Positions 45,135-57,303 are shown, counted from the stretch's first letter. The stretch: 64,000 nucleotides of DNA from Halomonas caseinilytica (GCF_001662305.1 NZ_BDEP01000004.1:1-64000); one strand, 5' to 3'. Notes: generated by a model not told the origin, from the sequence alone. A program made the numbers and translations.

Positions 45135-45899
45135 ATGGCCACCCTGCTGATTTCCGACCTGCACCTGCATCCCGGCGCTCCGGCAGTCACCGAGGGCTTT
45201 CTGCGCTGGCTCGACGAACGCGCCCAAGGTGCCGATGCGCTCTACATCCTGGGCGATTTCTTCGAGGCCTGGATCGGCGACGATCTGCTCGATCTCGGCG
45301 CCGCCGACCCGACCGGCACCGCCCCCCTGGCCCAGCGCGTGGCCTCGGCGCTCAAGGCGCTCGCCGATACCGGCACCCACCTCTACCTGATGCATGGCAA
45401 TCGCGACTTCCTGCTCGGCGAGCGCTTCGCTCGGGAAGCCGGCGCGACCCTGCTGCCCGATCCGACGCTGGTGACCCTGGGCGACGAGCGAGTGCTGCTG
45501 ATGCATGGCGACAGCCTGTGCACCCGCGACGAAGCCTACATGGCCTTCCGAGCCCAGTCGCGAGACCCCGACTGGCAGGCTCAGATTCTCGCCATGCCGA
45601 TTCCCGAACGCCTCGAACTGGCCCGCCAACTGCGCGAACGCTCCGGAGAGGCCAACTCCAACAAGGCCGAGGACATCATGGACGTGACGCAGGAAGACGT
45701 CGTGACGGCCCTGCGCGAACACGGCGTGACCACCCTGATCCATGGTCATACCCATCGCCCCGCCGTGCACGATCTCGAGGTCGACGGGAAAGCCGCCCGC
45801 CGCTTCGTACTGGGCGATTGGCAGCCCGGAATCGGCTGGGAAATCGAGGCCGCACCGGGTCATGACCTGGCGTTGCGACGCGTCACCCTCTCGGACTGA
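45135..45899 (+). CDS. lpxH: UDP-2,3-diacylglucosamine diphosphatase
   Basis: Fourth step of lipid A synthesis: hydrolyses UDP-2,3-diacylglucosamine to lipid X. Calcineurin-like metal motifs appear in order: ISDLHLH (7-13), LGDFFEAWIGDD, MHGNRDFLLG, MHGDSLCTRD and the final HGHTHRP. At 254 residues it is slightly longer than E. coli LpxH (240). It lies downstream of ppiB and is convergent with the MetF-like gene 3 bp away. Confidence 0.95.
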   Translation: MATLLISDLHLHPGAPAVTEGFLRWLDERAQGADALYILGDFFEAWIGDDLLDLGAADPTGTAPLAQRVASALKALADTGTHLYLMHGNRDFLLGERFAREAGATLLPDPTLVTLGDERVLLMHGDSLCTRDEAYMAFRAQSRDPDWQAQILAMPIPERLELARQLRERSGEANSNKAEDIMDVTQEDVVTALREHGVTTLIHGHTHRPAVHDLEVDGKAARRFVLGDWQPGIGWEIEAAPGHDLALRRVTLSD

Positions 45900-45902
45900 A
45901 CC

Positions 45903-46967
45903 TCAACTCGATGCCGCGGCCGGCAGGTCACCGGCCGCCTCGGGCGCTTCCGGATTGAGCTCGGCGGGATCGTCCCGACCGGGATACCAAGGCACCCGCC
46001 CTTCGAGCACCCCGGTTTCCTCGATGATGCGCGCCACCGTGGCTTCCTGTCGGTAGGCCATGATGTGGGCGCCGCTGACGCCTTCGATCTCGCGCACTTC
46101 CTGCAGGATGTCCCGACACAGGCGAGCACCTTCCTCGCGTTGATCGCTCGCCCCTTCGAGACGGCGAATCACGGCATCGGGAATGTGGATGCCAGGCACA
46201 TTGTCGCGTATCCAACGCGCGCTGCGCGCCGAGGCCAAAGGCCCCATGCCGACCAGTACATGGAGTCGGTCGGGCCCTTCCAGCAGGCCGTAATCGGCGA
46301 CTTCGGCCATGAAGTCCCGCAAGGTGGCGGTATCGAAACAGTACTGCGTCTGGATGAAGCGCGCCCCGGCCGCTGCCTTCTTGGCCAGGCGCTGGGCCCG
46401 CCAGGCCCGGGGCGGCACGAAGGGATTCGCCGCCGCGCCGAGAAACACCCGCGGGGGCGAGTCGATCGGCCGCCCGCTCTCGAAGCAGGATTCATCGCGC
46501 ATCCGCCTCGCCATCTCGAGCAACGACAGCGAGTCGAGGTCGAAGACCGGCCGGGCATGGGGGTGGTCGCCGGCCTGGACGCCATCCCCGGTCAGGCACA
46601 GCAGGTTGCAGGCGCCCATGGCTGCCGCCCCGAGAATCTCACCCTGCATGGCGATCCGGTTACGGTCGCGGCAAGACATCTGCAGGATGGTCGCGTAGCC
46701 GACGCGCGTCAGCAGCGAGCAGACGCCGACGCTGGACATATGACAGTTGGCGCCGGAACCGTCAGTGGCATTGATGGCATCGACATAGCCATCGAAGATA
46801 GCGGCACGCCGCAGGACCTCCGCCGGATCCGCCGAATCCGGCGGGTCGATCTCGGTGGTCACGGCGAAGCGCCCGGCTCGCAGAACCCGCTCGAGCCGAC
46901 CCGGCGAGACATGTCCCGGCAACACGGGAAGCGAATACCCGGGAACCGGCTCGTCATCGAACTTCAT
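45903..46967 (-). CDS. Methylenetetrahydrofolate reductase-like protein (MetF family)
   Basis: Flavin-dependent TIM-barrel enzyme acting on 5,10-methylene-THF. The protein has FAVTTEIDPPDSADPAEV (catalytic acidic position), NLLCLTGDGVQAGDHPHA, RFIQTQYCFDTATL and GVSGAHIM near the end. The ATG at 46967 overlaps the upstream stop by one base (TGATG), with AGGAGG six bases before; 354 residues, longer than MetF (296). It is paired with an MTHFR_C-type protein, an arrangement seen with MetF/MetV-type one-carbon reductases rather than with methionine synthesis alone. Confidence 0.85.
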   Translation of the reverse strand: MKFDDEPVPGYSLPVLPGHVSPGRLERVLRAGRFAVTTEIDPPDSADPAEVLRRAAIFDGYVDAINATDGSGANCHMSSVGVCSLLTRVGYATILQMSCRDRNRIAMQGEILGAAAMGACNLLCLTGDGVQAGDHPHARPVFDLDSLSLLEMARRMRDESCFESGRPIDSPPRVFLGAAANPFVPPRAWRAQRLAKKAAAGARFIQTQYCFDTATLRDFMAEVADYGLLEGPDRLHVLVGMGPLASARSARWIRDNVPGIHIPDAVIRRLEGASDQREEGARLCRDILQEVREIEGVSGAHIMAYRQEATVARIIEETGVLEGRVPWYPGRDDPAELNPEAPEAAGDLPAAASS

Positions 46968-47425
46968 CACCGGCCTCCTGCATCATGCTCACCCCGCGCC
47001 ACCCGCAACCAGGAAGAGGTGCCCTCCAGCGAGGCATCCACGGGCAGCTGCACGACATGAATGCGGTCCCCATGCTTCATGCGCTGGCTGCCCTCCCAGG
47101 CATCCAGCCATACGCAGCGCATCTCCGGCTTCACCTCGCAGCCACCATCCTCGCGCACCCCGCCGCAAGGGCCGTTGCGCAAGCGCTTGGGGCAATTCAT
47201 GGGACACGACATACCCGTCGAGCTCAGCACGCAATGGCCGCACATCTGGCAATCGAACAGCAGCCCCTTGATGGCTCGCTCGAGACGGGCCACCGGCGCC
47301 TCGAGACGCGCATAGCCGATACGCTCCAGCAGCGGTGCCGAACGCTGGAGCATGACCTCAAGGCCTGCATAGAGCAGTTCGAAGGCACGGGCATGGCGCA
47401 CTGCCCAGCGTCGTACTCGATACAT
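46967..47425 (-). CDS. Methylenetetrahydrofolate reductase C-terminal-domain protein (MetV-like, cysteine rich)
   Basis: A 152-residue protein whose centre reads CQMCGHCVLSSTGMSCPMNCPKR with further LRNGPCGGV, the pattern of the MTHFR_C family that may bind a metal or iron-sulfur cluster and help a MetF-like partner. Start ATG 47425 has AGGAG upstream. It immediately precedes the MetF-like gene (one-base overlap), which indicates a two-subunit enzyme. Its exact electron donor and direction of reaction are unknown. Confidence 0.82.
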   Translation of the reverse strand: MYRVRRWAVRHARAFELLYAGLEVMLQRSAPLLERIGYARLEAPVARLERAIKGLLFDCQMCGHCVLSSTGMSCPMNCPKRLRNGPCGGVREDGGCEVKPEMRCVWLDAWEGSQRMKHGDRIHVVQLPVDASLEGTSSWLRVARGEHDAGGR

Positions 47426-47532
47426 GGCGACTCCTGGCAATCGCGAGATTTCTCCACCGAGACGACTTTTGCTTCGTAGCCTAGGAGGGCGACGACGCAG
47501 GCACATCCATCAGGACGACAATGACGTGTGCG

Positions 47533-48546
47533 TCACCGTCGTGACGCGAGACAGGCGGTCACGGACGCTTCCAGGTGCTCGGCATCGGGCATGGACGCCG
47601 GCTCGCCCAACACCTCCAGGCGAGAATCATGGCGCCAGACACTCGGCCAGCTCTCCGTCACCCCCGACACGCGATTGTAGAACCACCACCCATGGTCGGT
47701 ATGGAACACTCCCTTGACGCGCAGCGCTGCCGGCAGTGCCTCGAGCCGGCTTTCCAGGGCATGTCGATCGAAGCGATCCCGGAAATGCCAACGCCAGCCC
47801 AGGCTTGCATGCCCCAGGGCATGGCCTTGCTCGAATACCGGACCCCCCTGGCGCGGCTCCCTCGAGAGACTCGAGGGTCGAGACTCGGCGTGATGGTGCG
47901 ACACCGGTGAGGCGAGCGTCTCGCCGACACCGGGGTCGGCCGCGAGCACCCATTCGCTCGGCAACCGACCATATGGCGCCTCGCGCACCCAGCGCCGCGG
48001 TGGCCATAATCCTTCGAGCCAATGACGCGCCGCTGCCATCTGTCGAGCGGAGGCGAGATCGGTCATGGTCAATGCCACGGCATCGGCCATGCGGAGTTGA
48101 TCGCGAAATGTCTCGTGGGCCATGGCCCGGGCATCGTCCAGGCGGCGCGGATCCAGCACGGCTACCACGCCGCGAATATCGAGGACGTCGGCGAACCCCT
48201 CGCCGCGCAACAGATCCAGCAAGCCCGCGGGATGCCCCAGGCCCGAAGGCTCGATGATCAGGCGATCCGGACGCTGGCGACGCAGTAACCTGACAAGCGA
48301 CGCGCGCAACACCACGGCTTGCTGACAGCACAGACAGCCGCCGGGCAACGCCTCGACGACCAGGTCGGCACGCTCCTCGAACATCGCCTGGTCGATACCG
48401 ACACGGCCGAATTCATTGATGACCACGGCCCAGCGCTCCCCTGCCGGCTTGCTGGCCAGCAAATGGTGGATCAGCGAACTCTTGCCGGCCCCGAGAAAGC
48501 CGGTGATCACATGCACCGGCACAGCTGACAGTCTCGATCGGCTCAT
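47533..48546 (-). CDS. COG0523 (CobW/YjiA/ZigA-type) GTPase, putative metallochaperone
   Basis: G3E-family GTPase involved in zinc or cobalt delivery. The P-loop GFLGAGKSS is at 16-24, the metal-binding CxCC motif (GGCLCC) at 69-74, and the guanine-binding TMTD near 183. A CobW_C domain (about 255-330) follows. The ATG at 48546 has GGGAG upstream. 337 residues. No Zur-like site was found upstream, so zinc control is not supported. It is 107 bp upstream of the MTHFR_C gene, on the same strand, and could supply metal to that protein. Confidence 0.87.
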   Translation of the reverse strand: MSRSRLSAVPVHVITGFLGAGKSSLIHHLLASKPAGERWAVVINEFGRVGIDQAMFEERADLVVEALPGGCLCCQQAVVLRASLVRLLRRQRPDRLIIEPSGLGHPAGLLDLLRGEGFADVLDIRGVVAVLDPRRLDDARAMAHETFRDQLRMADAVALTMTDLASARQMAAARHWLEGLWPPRRWVREAPYGRLPSEWVLAADPGVGETLASPVSHHHAESRPSSLSREPRQGGPVFEQGHALGHASLGWRWHFRDRFDRHALESRLEALPAALRVKGVFHTDHGWWFYNRVSGVTESWPSVWRHDSRLEVLGEPASMPDAEHLEASVTACLASRR

Positions 48547-48727
48547 TGGCCACTCCCTTTCAGCCGCCCGATATTCCCTGGTGTGACGACAAGCGGCACA
48601 CTCGCCTTGCTTCCTCACGATCGGAGGCGTGAGGTGTCGCCGACACAAGAGAAGATGGAGATAACGGTATAATAGAAGTTGGCGACACTTTCCTCGCCAC
48701 AGCCTCATGAATCAAGAGGCCAACAAT

Positions 48728-48752
48728 GAAAAAGGGGCCAAGGCCCCTTTTT
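48728..48752. terminator. Bidirectional rho-independent terminator after ppiD
   Basis: GGGGCC-AA-GGCCCC (48734-48747) flanked by A-run and T-run (AAAAA...TTTTT) on either side, 26 bp beyond the ppiD stop. Works in both directions by sequence. Confidence 0.85.
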
Positions 48753-48777
48753 CATGATACGTCTCGAGCAGGTGCCG

Positions 48778-50598
48778 TCAGAACCGCTCGATGTCTGCCT
48801 GCTCACGCAGGTAGCCAAGCAGGCCGTTGACGGCTGCCTGGGCGCGTAGCTGCTGCGCCATGCGCGCAACATAGGCCTCGCTCTGCTCATCGACCTGCCC
48901 ATCGCTCACCTCGTCCAGGGCGATCAGCACGACACGCTGCCCATCGACTGCACGACCGTAGACGGTCTCGTCGCCTTCCGGGTGCGGCAGACGGAAGACC
49001 GCGTCCACCACCGGCTGGGCGAGCCCGGTATCATCCTGACGGCTCAGCGTCTCGGCCGGCTGCCAGTCGATCGCTGACGACTCGCCGGAGCGCAGCGCCT
49101 CGATCCGTCGATCCGCCTCGGCCGTCAACGCCTCGCGCACCTTGAGTGCCTGGACGGCATCGACCACCTGGGAGCGCACCTCTTCGAGCGGCAGGGTCGT
49201 GGCCTCACGATGGTCAAGCACACGCAGGACCATGCGGCGATCCTCGTCGAGCTCAATGACCTCGCTGTTGAAGCCCTCTTCGAGCACATCCGGCGTGAAG
49301 GCACGGCGCATCACGCCCGGCTCGGCGAGAATGCCCGAGGCGTTGTCACGGCTCACCCAATCGGTGGTCTGACGCTCGAGTCCCAGATCTTCCGCCACGC
49401 TCTGCAGGTCCTCGGCAGCAAAGCTCTCGTCGATCAATCGCTGGGCGCGGTCATCGAAAGCGGTCGAAACCTGCTCCCGCGCTACCTGGCGTGCCAGCCG
49501 ATCACGCGATTCCTCGAACGAAGGCCGGTCCAATTCGGTCACCTTGATCAAGTGCAGGCCATTGTCGGTTTCGACGACATTCGAAACCTGCCCCTCGCTC
49601 AGCGAAAACGCCGCCTCGTCGAACGCCTCACCGAAGAAGCCGCGGCTGATGACGCCAAGGTCGCCCCCTTCGCCGCTGGTCGAGGTATCGTCGGAGTACT
49701 CGGCGGCCAGGTCGGCGAAGGACTCGCCTTCGGCGAGGCGCTGCTGCACTTCCTCAAGGCGTGCCTCGGCCTCTTCCCGAGTCCGCTGCTCACCGAAATC
49801 GACCATGATGTGCGACACACGACGATCGGCATCGGCGGCCTCGGCATTCCAGGCGTCACGCAAGGCTTGTTCGCTGACTTCTTCCTGCTCGGCCATCCGC
49901 TCGCGATCGAGCACGACATAGGCCAGCTTGACCTGCTCCGGACGCTGGTAGTCGTCGGCATGCGATTCGTAATAGGCCTGGAGCTCCTCGTCGCTGGCCT
50001 CGGGACGGCTCTCCAGATCGTCGGCAGTCAAGACATGCTGGCGGAATTGGCGAGTCTGGCGCTGCAGGGCAGCCAGCCGCTGTTCTTCGCTTTCCAGGCT
50101 GAACTCACTGGCGGCCAGCCCCTGTTGCAACTGACGACGTTTCATGTCCGCACGCAACTGGTCACGGAAGGCCAGCGGCGTGAAGCCGGCGCTGGAGAGA
50201 CGGTTACGGAACAGTTCCTGAGAGAAGTTGCCGTCCTGATCCTGAAACTCGGGCAGATTGACGATCAATTGATCGATCTGGCTTTCGGAAAGGTGCAGCC
50301 CTCCCTGCTCGGCGTATTGGGTCAACAGGCGTTCCGAGATCAGGCTGTCGAGCATCTGGGCGCGCAATTCGCGTTCCTGCTCGGGAGGCACCTGGCCGCT
50401 GCGAATGGCGCGCTGAACCTGGAGCTCTAACTGCTGACGCGAGATCGACTCGCCATTGACCTTGGCGACATCGTCACCGTCGTTGCCCAGCAATCCGATC
50501 AGCGACTCCGCGCCGAACAATGCCATGGCCACCACCACGGCACCGATGATGATCTTGGCGCCCCAACTGGCGGAGCGGTCACGAATACTTTGCAGCAT
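48778..50598 (-). CDS. ppiD: Peptidyl-prolyl isomerase D (periplasmic chaperone, membrane anchored)
   Basis: Inner-membrane-anchored chaperone that helps newly exported outer-membrane proteins fold. It starts MLQSIRDRSASWGAKI, with one transmembrane helix (about 17-33) and then a SurA-N-like helical region (about 50-210), a parvulin PPIC domain (about 260-360, VSHIMVDFGEQ) and a C-terminal helical part. The 606 residues match PpiD (623). The ATG at 50598 is chosen; the longer frame enters the hupB terminator. It follows hupB, as in E. coli. Confidence 0.94.
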   Translation of the reverse strand: MLQSIRDRSASWGAKIIIGAVVVAMALFGAESLIGLLGNDGDDVAKVNGESISRQQLELQVQRAIRSGQVPPEQERELRAQMLDSLISERLLTQYAEQGGLHLSESQIDQLIVNLPEFQDQDGNFSQELFRNRLSSAGFTPLAFRDQLRADMKRRQLQQGLAASEFSLESEEQRLAALQRQTRQFRQHVLTADDLESRPEASDEELQAYYESHADDYQRPEQVKLAYVVLDRERMAEQEEVSEQALRDAWNAEAADADRRVSHIMVDFGEQRTREEAEARLEEVQQRLAEGESFADLAAEYSDDTSTSGEGGDLGVISRGFFGEAFDEAAFSLSEGQVSNVVETDNGLHLIKVTELDRPSFEESRDRLARQVAREQVSTAFDDRAQRLIDESFAAEDLQSVAEDLGLERQTTDWVSRDNASGILAEPGVMRRAFTPDVLEEGFNSEVIELDEDRRMVLRVLDHREATTLPLEEVRSQVVDAVQALKVREALTAEADRRIEALRSGESSAIDWQPAETLSRQDDTGLAQPVVDAVFRLPHPEGDETVYGRAVDGQRVVLIALDEVSDGQVDEQSEAYVARMAQQLRAQAAVNGLLGYLREQADIERF

Positions 50599-50715
50599 GC
50601 AGGCCTCTGCTGAATGAAGAGTGTCGGAACGCGCCACATTATACGCATCCTCGAGGGGCTGGCGACCCTCGGCGCACGTGGTGAGCCGTCCCCCTTTCGG
50701 CCCGGACCGGACGTC

Positions 50716-50754
50716 AGAAAACAAAACAGGCGCACCGCGAAGCGATGCGCCTGT
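50716..50754 (-). terminator. Rho-independent terminator of hupB
   Basis: On the minus strand ACAGGCGCATCGC-TTC-GCGGTGCGCCTGT (one G-T pair) is followed by TTTTGTTTT. It lies 42 bp downstream of the hupB stop and upstream of ppiD, so ppiD needs its own promoter or readthrough. Confidence 0.88.
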
Positions 50755-50795
50755 ATGGACCCGACGTCAACGGTAGTCGGCGATACGCGACAAGC

Positions 50796-51068
50796 TCAGT
50801 TGACGGAATCCTTCAGCGCCTTGCCGGCCTTGAAACTCGGCACCTTGGCGGCGCTGATCTGAATCGGTTCACCCGTCTGCGGGTTACGACCGGTGCGTGC
50901 CGCACGCTCCTTGACAGTGAAGGTACCGAAACCCACCAGGGACACGCTATCACCCTTCTTCAGGCTATCGGCCACGGCGTCCACCATGGCATCCAGCGCG
51001 CGCGAGGCAGCGGCTTTGGGAATATCGGCAGACGCGGCAATGGCTTCGATCAGCTCGGATTTATTCAC
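50796..51068 (-). CDS. hupB: DNA-binding protein HU-beta
   Basis: Nucleoid-associated protein that bends DNA non-specifically. The 90-residue sequence has [11 protein letters not shown] and the HU signature [24 protein letters not shown], including the Pro-containing arm. The start is GTG at 51068 with AGGGG at suitable spacing. Synteny lon-hupB-ppiD is as in other gammaproteobacteria. A terminator follows. Confidence 0.97.
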   Translation of the reverse strand: MNKSELIEAIAASADIPKAAASRALDAMVDAVADSLKKGDSVSLVGFGTFTVKERAARTGRNPQTGEPIQISAAKVPSFKAGKALKDSVN

Positions 51069-51244
51069 ACTTCACCCCTTGACTGTTTCGTAAATTGGCT
51101 CTAATCGGCGAGACTTACGGCTGAGTGACGCGATCACAGCATAGCGCTAGTTTATAGCAATGTGATGAAAGGCATGTCAAGCGACCATCCCTGATAATCC
51201 CCATCATGCCGGGCTTTTCGCCTCGGCATGATGGCGAAAAAACG

Positions 51245-53653
<2,409 letters not shown>

Positions 53654-53693
53654 CGCAGACGTTCCTCAAACGATTCGGGTGAATACCAAGGGG

Positions 53694-53720
53694 ATGGGGA
53701 CGATACCCCGACATTGCAAG
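53694..53720 (-). promoter_or_regulatory. Sigma-32 (heat-shock) type promoter of lon
   Basis: On the minus strand CTTGCA, a 15-bp spacer and CCCCAT match the sigma-32 consensus (CTTGAA ... CCCCAT). The -10 box lies about 40 bp before the lon ATG. Confidence 0.7.
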
Positions 53721-53743
53721 GTCGCGGCGACAGCGTGGCACAG

Positions 53744-53767
53744 AAAAGGGCCGCCAGGCGGCCCTTT
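53744..53767 (-). terminator. Rho-independent terminator of clpX
   Basis: Perfect 11-bp stem AAAGGGCCGCC/GGCGGCCCTTT with one loop base, followed on the minus strand by TTTTC. Located 52 bp past the clpX stop and 24 bp upstream of the lon promoter. Confidence 0.85.
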
Positions 53768-53819
53768 CGTGACGTCTCCCTGTCCGGGGCCCCGAGACGG
53801 GACCGGCCACCTCGGCAGA

Positions 53820-55100
53820 TCAGCCGCCAGTGCCGTCGACCCGTGGCTCGTCCTGCTGCTGGGAATAGATCAGCAGCGGCTCGCTCTCGTTGGCGATCAC
53901 CGAGGCATCGATCACCACCTTGGAAACGCCCTCGATGGAGGGAATCTCGTACATGGTGTCGAGCAGCACCGATTCGAGAATCGAACGCAGACCACGTGCC
54001 CCGGTGTTGCGCGCCATGGCCTTGGCGGCCACCGCCCGCAGGGCATCCTCGCGGAAATCGAGCTCCACGTTCTCCATGTCGAACAGACGAGCGTACTGCT
54101 TGATCAAGGAGTTCTTCGGCTCGGTGAGGATCTGGATCAGGGCGTCCTCGGTGAGCTCTGTCAGGGTCGCGATCACCGGCAGTCGACCGACGAACTCGGG
54201 AATCAGCCCGAACTTGACCAGGTCTTCCGGCTCGACCTCGAGCAGCAGGTCGCCGACACCCTTGGTCTCGTCCTTGGTCTTGACCTCGGCGTTGAAGCCG
54301 ATGCCACCCTTTTCGGCGCGGTCGCGAATGACCTTGTCGAGACCGGCGAAGGCCCCACCGACGATGAAGAGCATGTTGGTGGTGTCGACCTGCAGGAACT
54401 CCTGCTGGGGATGCTTGCGCCCCCCCTGGGGCGGCACCTGGGCCGTCGTGCCCTCGATCAGCTTGAGCAGCGCCTGCTGAACGCCCTCACCCGAAACATC
54501 GCGGGTGATGGAGGGGTTGTCCGACTTGCGCGAGATCTTGTCGATCTCATCGATGTAGACGATGCCGCGCTGGGCCTTGTCCACATCATAGTCACACTTC
54601 TGCAGCAGCTTCTGGATGATGTTCTCGACATCCTCGCCGACGTAACCGGCCTCGGTCAGCGTGGTCGCATCGGCGATGGTGAAGGGAACATTGAGAAGAC
54701 GCGCCAGGGTCTCGGCCAGCAGGGTCTTGCCGCTGCCGGTGGGACCGATGAGCAGGATGTTCGACTTGCCCAGCTCGACCTCGTCCTTGGCCCCGTAGCG
54801 CAGACGCTTGTAATGGTTGTAGACCGCCACCGACAGCACCATCTTGGCGCGGTCCTGGCCGATCACGTAGTCGTCGAGAGTGTGACGAATCTCGCGCGGG
54901 GCGGGCAGGCGCTCCTCATCGCTCTCGGCATCGGCATCGAGAACTTCCTCGCGAATGATGTCGTTGCACAGGTCGACACACTCATCGCAGATATATACGG
55001 ACGGACCGGCAATCAGCTTGCGCACCTCGTTCTGGTTCTTGCCGCAGAACGAGCAATACAGCAGCTTGCCGTCTTCGTCCTTGCCTTTGCCGTCGGCCAT
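53820..55100 (-). CDS. clpX: ClpXP protease ATPase subunit ClpX
   Basis: Unfoldase that feeds proteins to ClpP. An N-terminal zinc-binding domain (Cys16, Cys19, Cys38, Cys41) precedes the AAA+ module (Walker A GPTGSGKT, Walker [11 protein letters not shown], and an IGF-type ClpP-docking loop reading KGGIGFNAE). The 426 residues match E. coli (424). The gene is in the usual tig-clpP-clpX order, 76 bp after clpP. Confidence 0.98.
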   Translation of the reverse strand: MADGKGKDEDGKLLYCSFCGKNQNEVRKLIAGPSVYICDECVDLCNDIIREEVLDADAESDEERLPAPREIRHTLDDYVIGQDRAKMVLSVAVYNHYKRLRYGAKDEVELGKSNILLIGPTGSGKTLLAETLARLLNVPFTIADATTLTEAGYVGEDVENIIQKLLQKCDYDVDKAQRGIVYIDEIDKISRKSDNPSITRDVSGEGVQQALLKLIEGTTAQVPPQGGRKHPQQEFLQVDTTNMLFIVGGAFAGLDKVIRDRAEKGGIGFNAEVKTKDETKGVGDLLLEVEPEDLVKFGLIPEFVGRLPVIATLTELTEDALIQILTEPKNSLIKQYARLFDMENVELDFREDALRAVAAKAMARNTGARGLRSILESVLLDTMYEIPSIEGVSKVVIDASVIANESEPLLIYSQQQDEPRVDGTGG

Positions 55101-55176
55101 TCGCGTACCTCTCTCGCAGCGGCGACCCTGCGGTCGCCGGGAATCACGTAATCAGAGCGTGGTGAATTTCACGCTA

Positions 55177-55797
55177 TCAGGATGTCGGCCGCTTATCCAG
55201 CACGGCATCGATCAGACCATATTCCGCTGCCTGCTCGCCGTTCATGAAGTTGTCGCGGTCGGTATCCTTGGCGATCGTCTCGAACTTCTGGCCGGTATGA
55301 TGCGCCAGAATCTGGTTGAGGCGCTCACGGATGCCGAGAATCTCGCGGGTATGGATCTCGATATCGGACGCCTGCCCCTGGTATCCCCCGAGGGGCTGGT
55401 GAATCATCATCCGCGAATTGGGCAGGCAGTAACGCTTGCCGTGAGCCCCACCGGCCAGCAGCAGCGCCCCCATGCTGGCCGCCTGGCCGATGCATACCGT
55501 GGAGACATCCGGCTTGATGAACTGCATGGTGTCATAGATCGACATCCCCGCCGTGACGGAGCCACCCGGTGAATTGATGTACAGGTGGATGTCCTTGTCG
55601 GGGTTCTCGGATTCCAGGAACAGCAGCTGTGCCACCAGCAGGTTGGCCGTGTAGTCCTCGACCGGGCCGACCAGGAAGATCACGCGTTCCTTGAGCAAGC
55701 GAGAATAGATGTCGTAGGACCGCTCGCCCCGTGCGCTCTGCTCGACCACCATCGGCACCAGGCCGCCGGCGGATTGGATATCGAACTCGTTATTCAT
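55177..55797 (-). CDS. clpP: ATP-dependent Clp protease proteolytic subunit ClpP
   Basis: Serine peptidase ring of ClpXP/ClpAP. The catalytic triad is visible: Ser108 in GQAASMGA, His133 in MMIHQP, Asp182 in DTDRDNFM. The 206 residues match E. coli (207 in precursor form, triad offset by 3). It lies between tig and clpX with 84-bp and 76-bp gaps. Confidence 0.98.
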   Translation of the reverse strand: MNNEFDIQSAGGLVPMVVEQSARGERSYDIYSRLLKERVIFLVGPVEDYTANLLVAQLLFLESENPDKDIHLYINSPGGSVTAGMSIYDTMQFIKPDVSTVCIGQAASMGALLLAGGAHGKRYCLPNSRMMIHQPLGGYQGQASDIEIHTREILGIRERLNQILAHHTGQKFETIAKDTDRDNFMNGEQAAEYGLIDAVLDKRPTS

Positions 55798-55844
55798 CTG
55801 GGTGATGTCCTTGCATCCGATGTATGGAAGCGGCGGCTGATACC

Positions 55845-55866
55845 CCGCCCGGTCCAGGCCGGGCGG
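55845..55866 (-). terminator. GC-rich hairpin between tig and clpP
   Basis: CCGCCCGG pairs with CCGGGCGG around a 6-base loop, 16 bp after tig. There is no U-tract, so this is more likely an attenuator or mRNA-processing structure than a full terminator. Confidence 0.4.
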
Positions 55867-55881
55867 AGCTGTCGGGAAGGA

Positions 55882-57237
55882 TCAGGCCTGACGTTCTTCG
55901 GCCTCTTCCTCGGCTTCCTCGTCACCACCACCTTGTTGCTGGGCTGCCGCGAGTGCCTCCTGGTAGCTCATTTCCACGTCCTTGACGCTGGCCTGCTCGA
56001 GCAGCACATCGACGGCCTTCTCTTCCAGAACGGCGGACTTGACCTGATTTTTCATCTGGTCATTGCCCATGTAGTACTCGACGACCTGCTCCGGCTCCTG
56101 GTACTGCTGTGCCAGTTCCTCGACCTTGGCCCTGATATCGTCATCGCTGGCGTCGAGCTCGTTCACCTTGATGACTTCGGCCAGCAGCAGGCCGATCTGC
56201 ACACGGCTCTTGGCCTGCTCGGCAAACAGCTCGTCAGGCAACTGACTGACGTCGAAATCCTCGCCAAGACCAAACTGCTGAGCCGCCTGACGCTTCAGGC
56301 CATCGGTTTCCTGCTGGATCAGCGCCTGGGGAACCGGAATGTCGTTGGCCTTCTTCAGCGCTTCGAGCACTTGCTGCTTGACGCGGTTGTCAACGGCCTG
56401 CTCGGCTTCGCGAGTCATGTTCTTCGCGATTTCCTCACGGAACCTGTCCAGATCGCCGTCTTCGACGCCGAACTGCTTGACGAACTCGGCGTCCACCTCG
56501 GGCAGCGCCTGAGCCTTGACCGCGTGAACCTTGACCTTGAAGGTCGCTTCCTGGCCGGCCAGCTGCTCGGCCTGGTAATCCTCGGGGAAGGTGACCTTGA
56601 GCTCCTTGTCCTCACCGGCCTTGGCACCGATCAGCTGCTCTTCGAAGCCGGGGATGAAGCTGCCGGAGCCGATCACCAGCTCATGACCTTCGGCGCTGCC
56701 ACCCTCGAAAGGTTCGTCGCCCAGGTATCCCTGGAAGTCGATGGTCAGCTGGTCGCCATCTTCGGCGGCACGCTCGACCTCTTCCCAGCTGGCATTCTGC
56801 TTGCGCAGGGTCTCGATCATCTCGGCGACGTCGGCATCGGCCACCTCGACGACCGGGCGCTCGACCTCGGTGCCCTCGATGGAGGACAGCTCGACTTCCG
56901 GATAGATTTCCAGCGTCGCGGTGAACTCCAGATCCTTGCCGGCCTCGTTGACGTCGGTCTCGATCTGCGGGTTGCCGGCCGGATTGAGATTCTCGTCGGT
57001 GATGGCGCGGACGTATCGCTCACGCATCACCTCGCCGACCACCTCGTTACGCACTTCGCTGCCATAACGCTGGCGGATGACCGACATCGGGACCTTGCCC
57101 TTGCGAAAGCCATCCATGCGCACGGTCTTGGCGGCGTCCTTCAGACGGGCGGTGACGGCCTCATCGATTTCGGCGGCCGGCACCTGCACCTTGACGCGGC
57201 GTTCAATCTGGGAGGTCGTATCGACGGAAACTTGCAT
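55882..57237 (-). CDS. tig: Trigger factor
   Basis: Ribosome-bound chaperone with peptidyl-prolyl isomerase activity. The N-terminal ribosome-binding signature is FRKGKVP (about 45-51), the PPIase domain (about 150-245) contains GDQLTIDFQGYLGDEPFEGG (in pieces), and a long C-terminal helical arm ends in a Glu-rich tail. The 451 residues compare with 432 in E. coli. It is the first gene of tig-clpP-clpX; a sigma-70 promoter lies 67 bp upstream. Confidence 0.97.
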   Translation of the reverse strand: MQVSVDTTSQIERRVKVQVPAAEIDEAVTARLKDAAKTVRMDGFRKGKVPMSVIRQRYGSEVRNEVVGEVMRERYVRAITDENLNPAGNPQIETDVNEAGKDLEFTATLEIYPEVELSSIEGTEVERPVVEVADADVAEMIETLRKQNASWEEVERAAEDGDQLTIDFQGYLGDEPFEGGSAEGHELVIGSGSFIPGFEEQLIGAKAGEDKELKVTFPEDYQAEQLAGQEATFKVKVHAVKAQALPEVDAEFVKQFGVEDGDLDRFREEIAKNMTREAEQAVDNRVKQQVLEALKKANDIPVPQALIQQETDGLKRQAAQQFGLGEDFDVSQLPDELFAEQAKSRVQIGLLLAEVIKVNELDASDDDIRAKVEELAQQYQEPEQVVEYYMGNDQMKNQVKSAVLEEKAVDVLLEQASVKDVEMSYQEALAAAQQQGGGDEEAEEEAEERQA

Positions 57238-57303
57238 GAATTGTCCTCTACACCGACGGGGGCGTTGGTTCTGTGGATAGCGTTGAAACGTTCAAAGGAG
57301 GGA

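Noticed and set aside
44232..45863. 543-codon minus-strand open frame over ppiB and lpxH
   Set aside because: Overlaps two well-supported genes on the other strand; composition is that of a high-GC antisense frame.
48555..48700. Zur-binding site upstream of the COG0523 GTPase
   Set aside because: The TTATACC-GTTAT sequence near 48661-48674 does not fit the Zur palindrome well.
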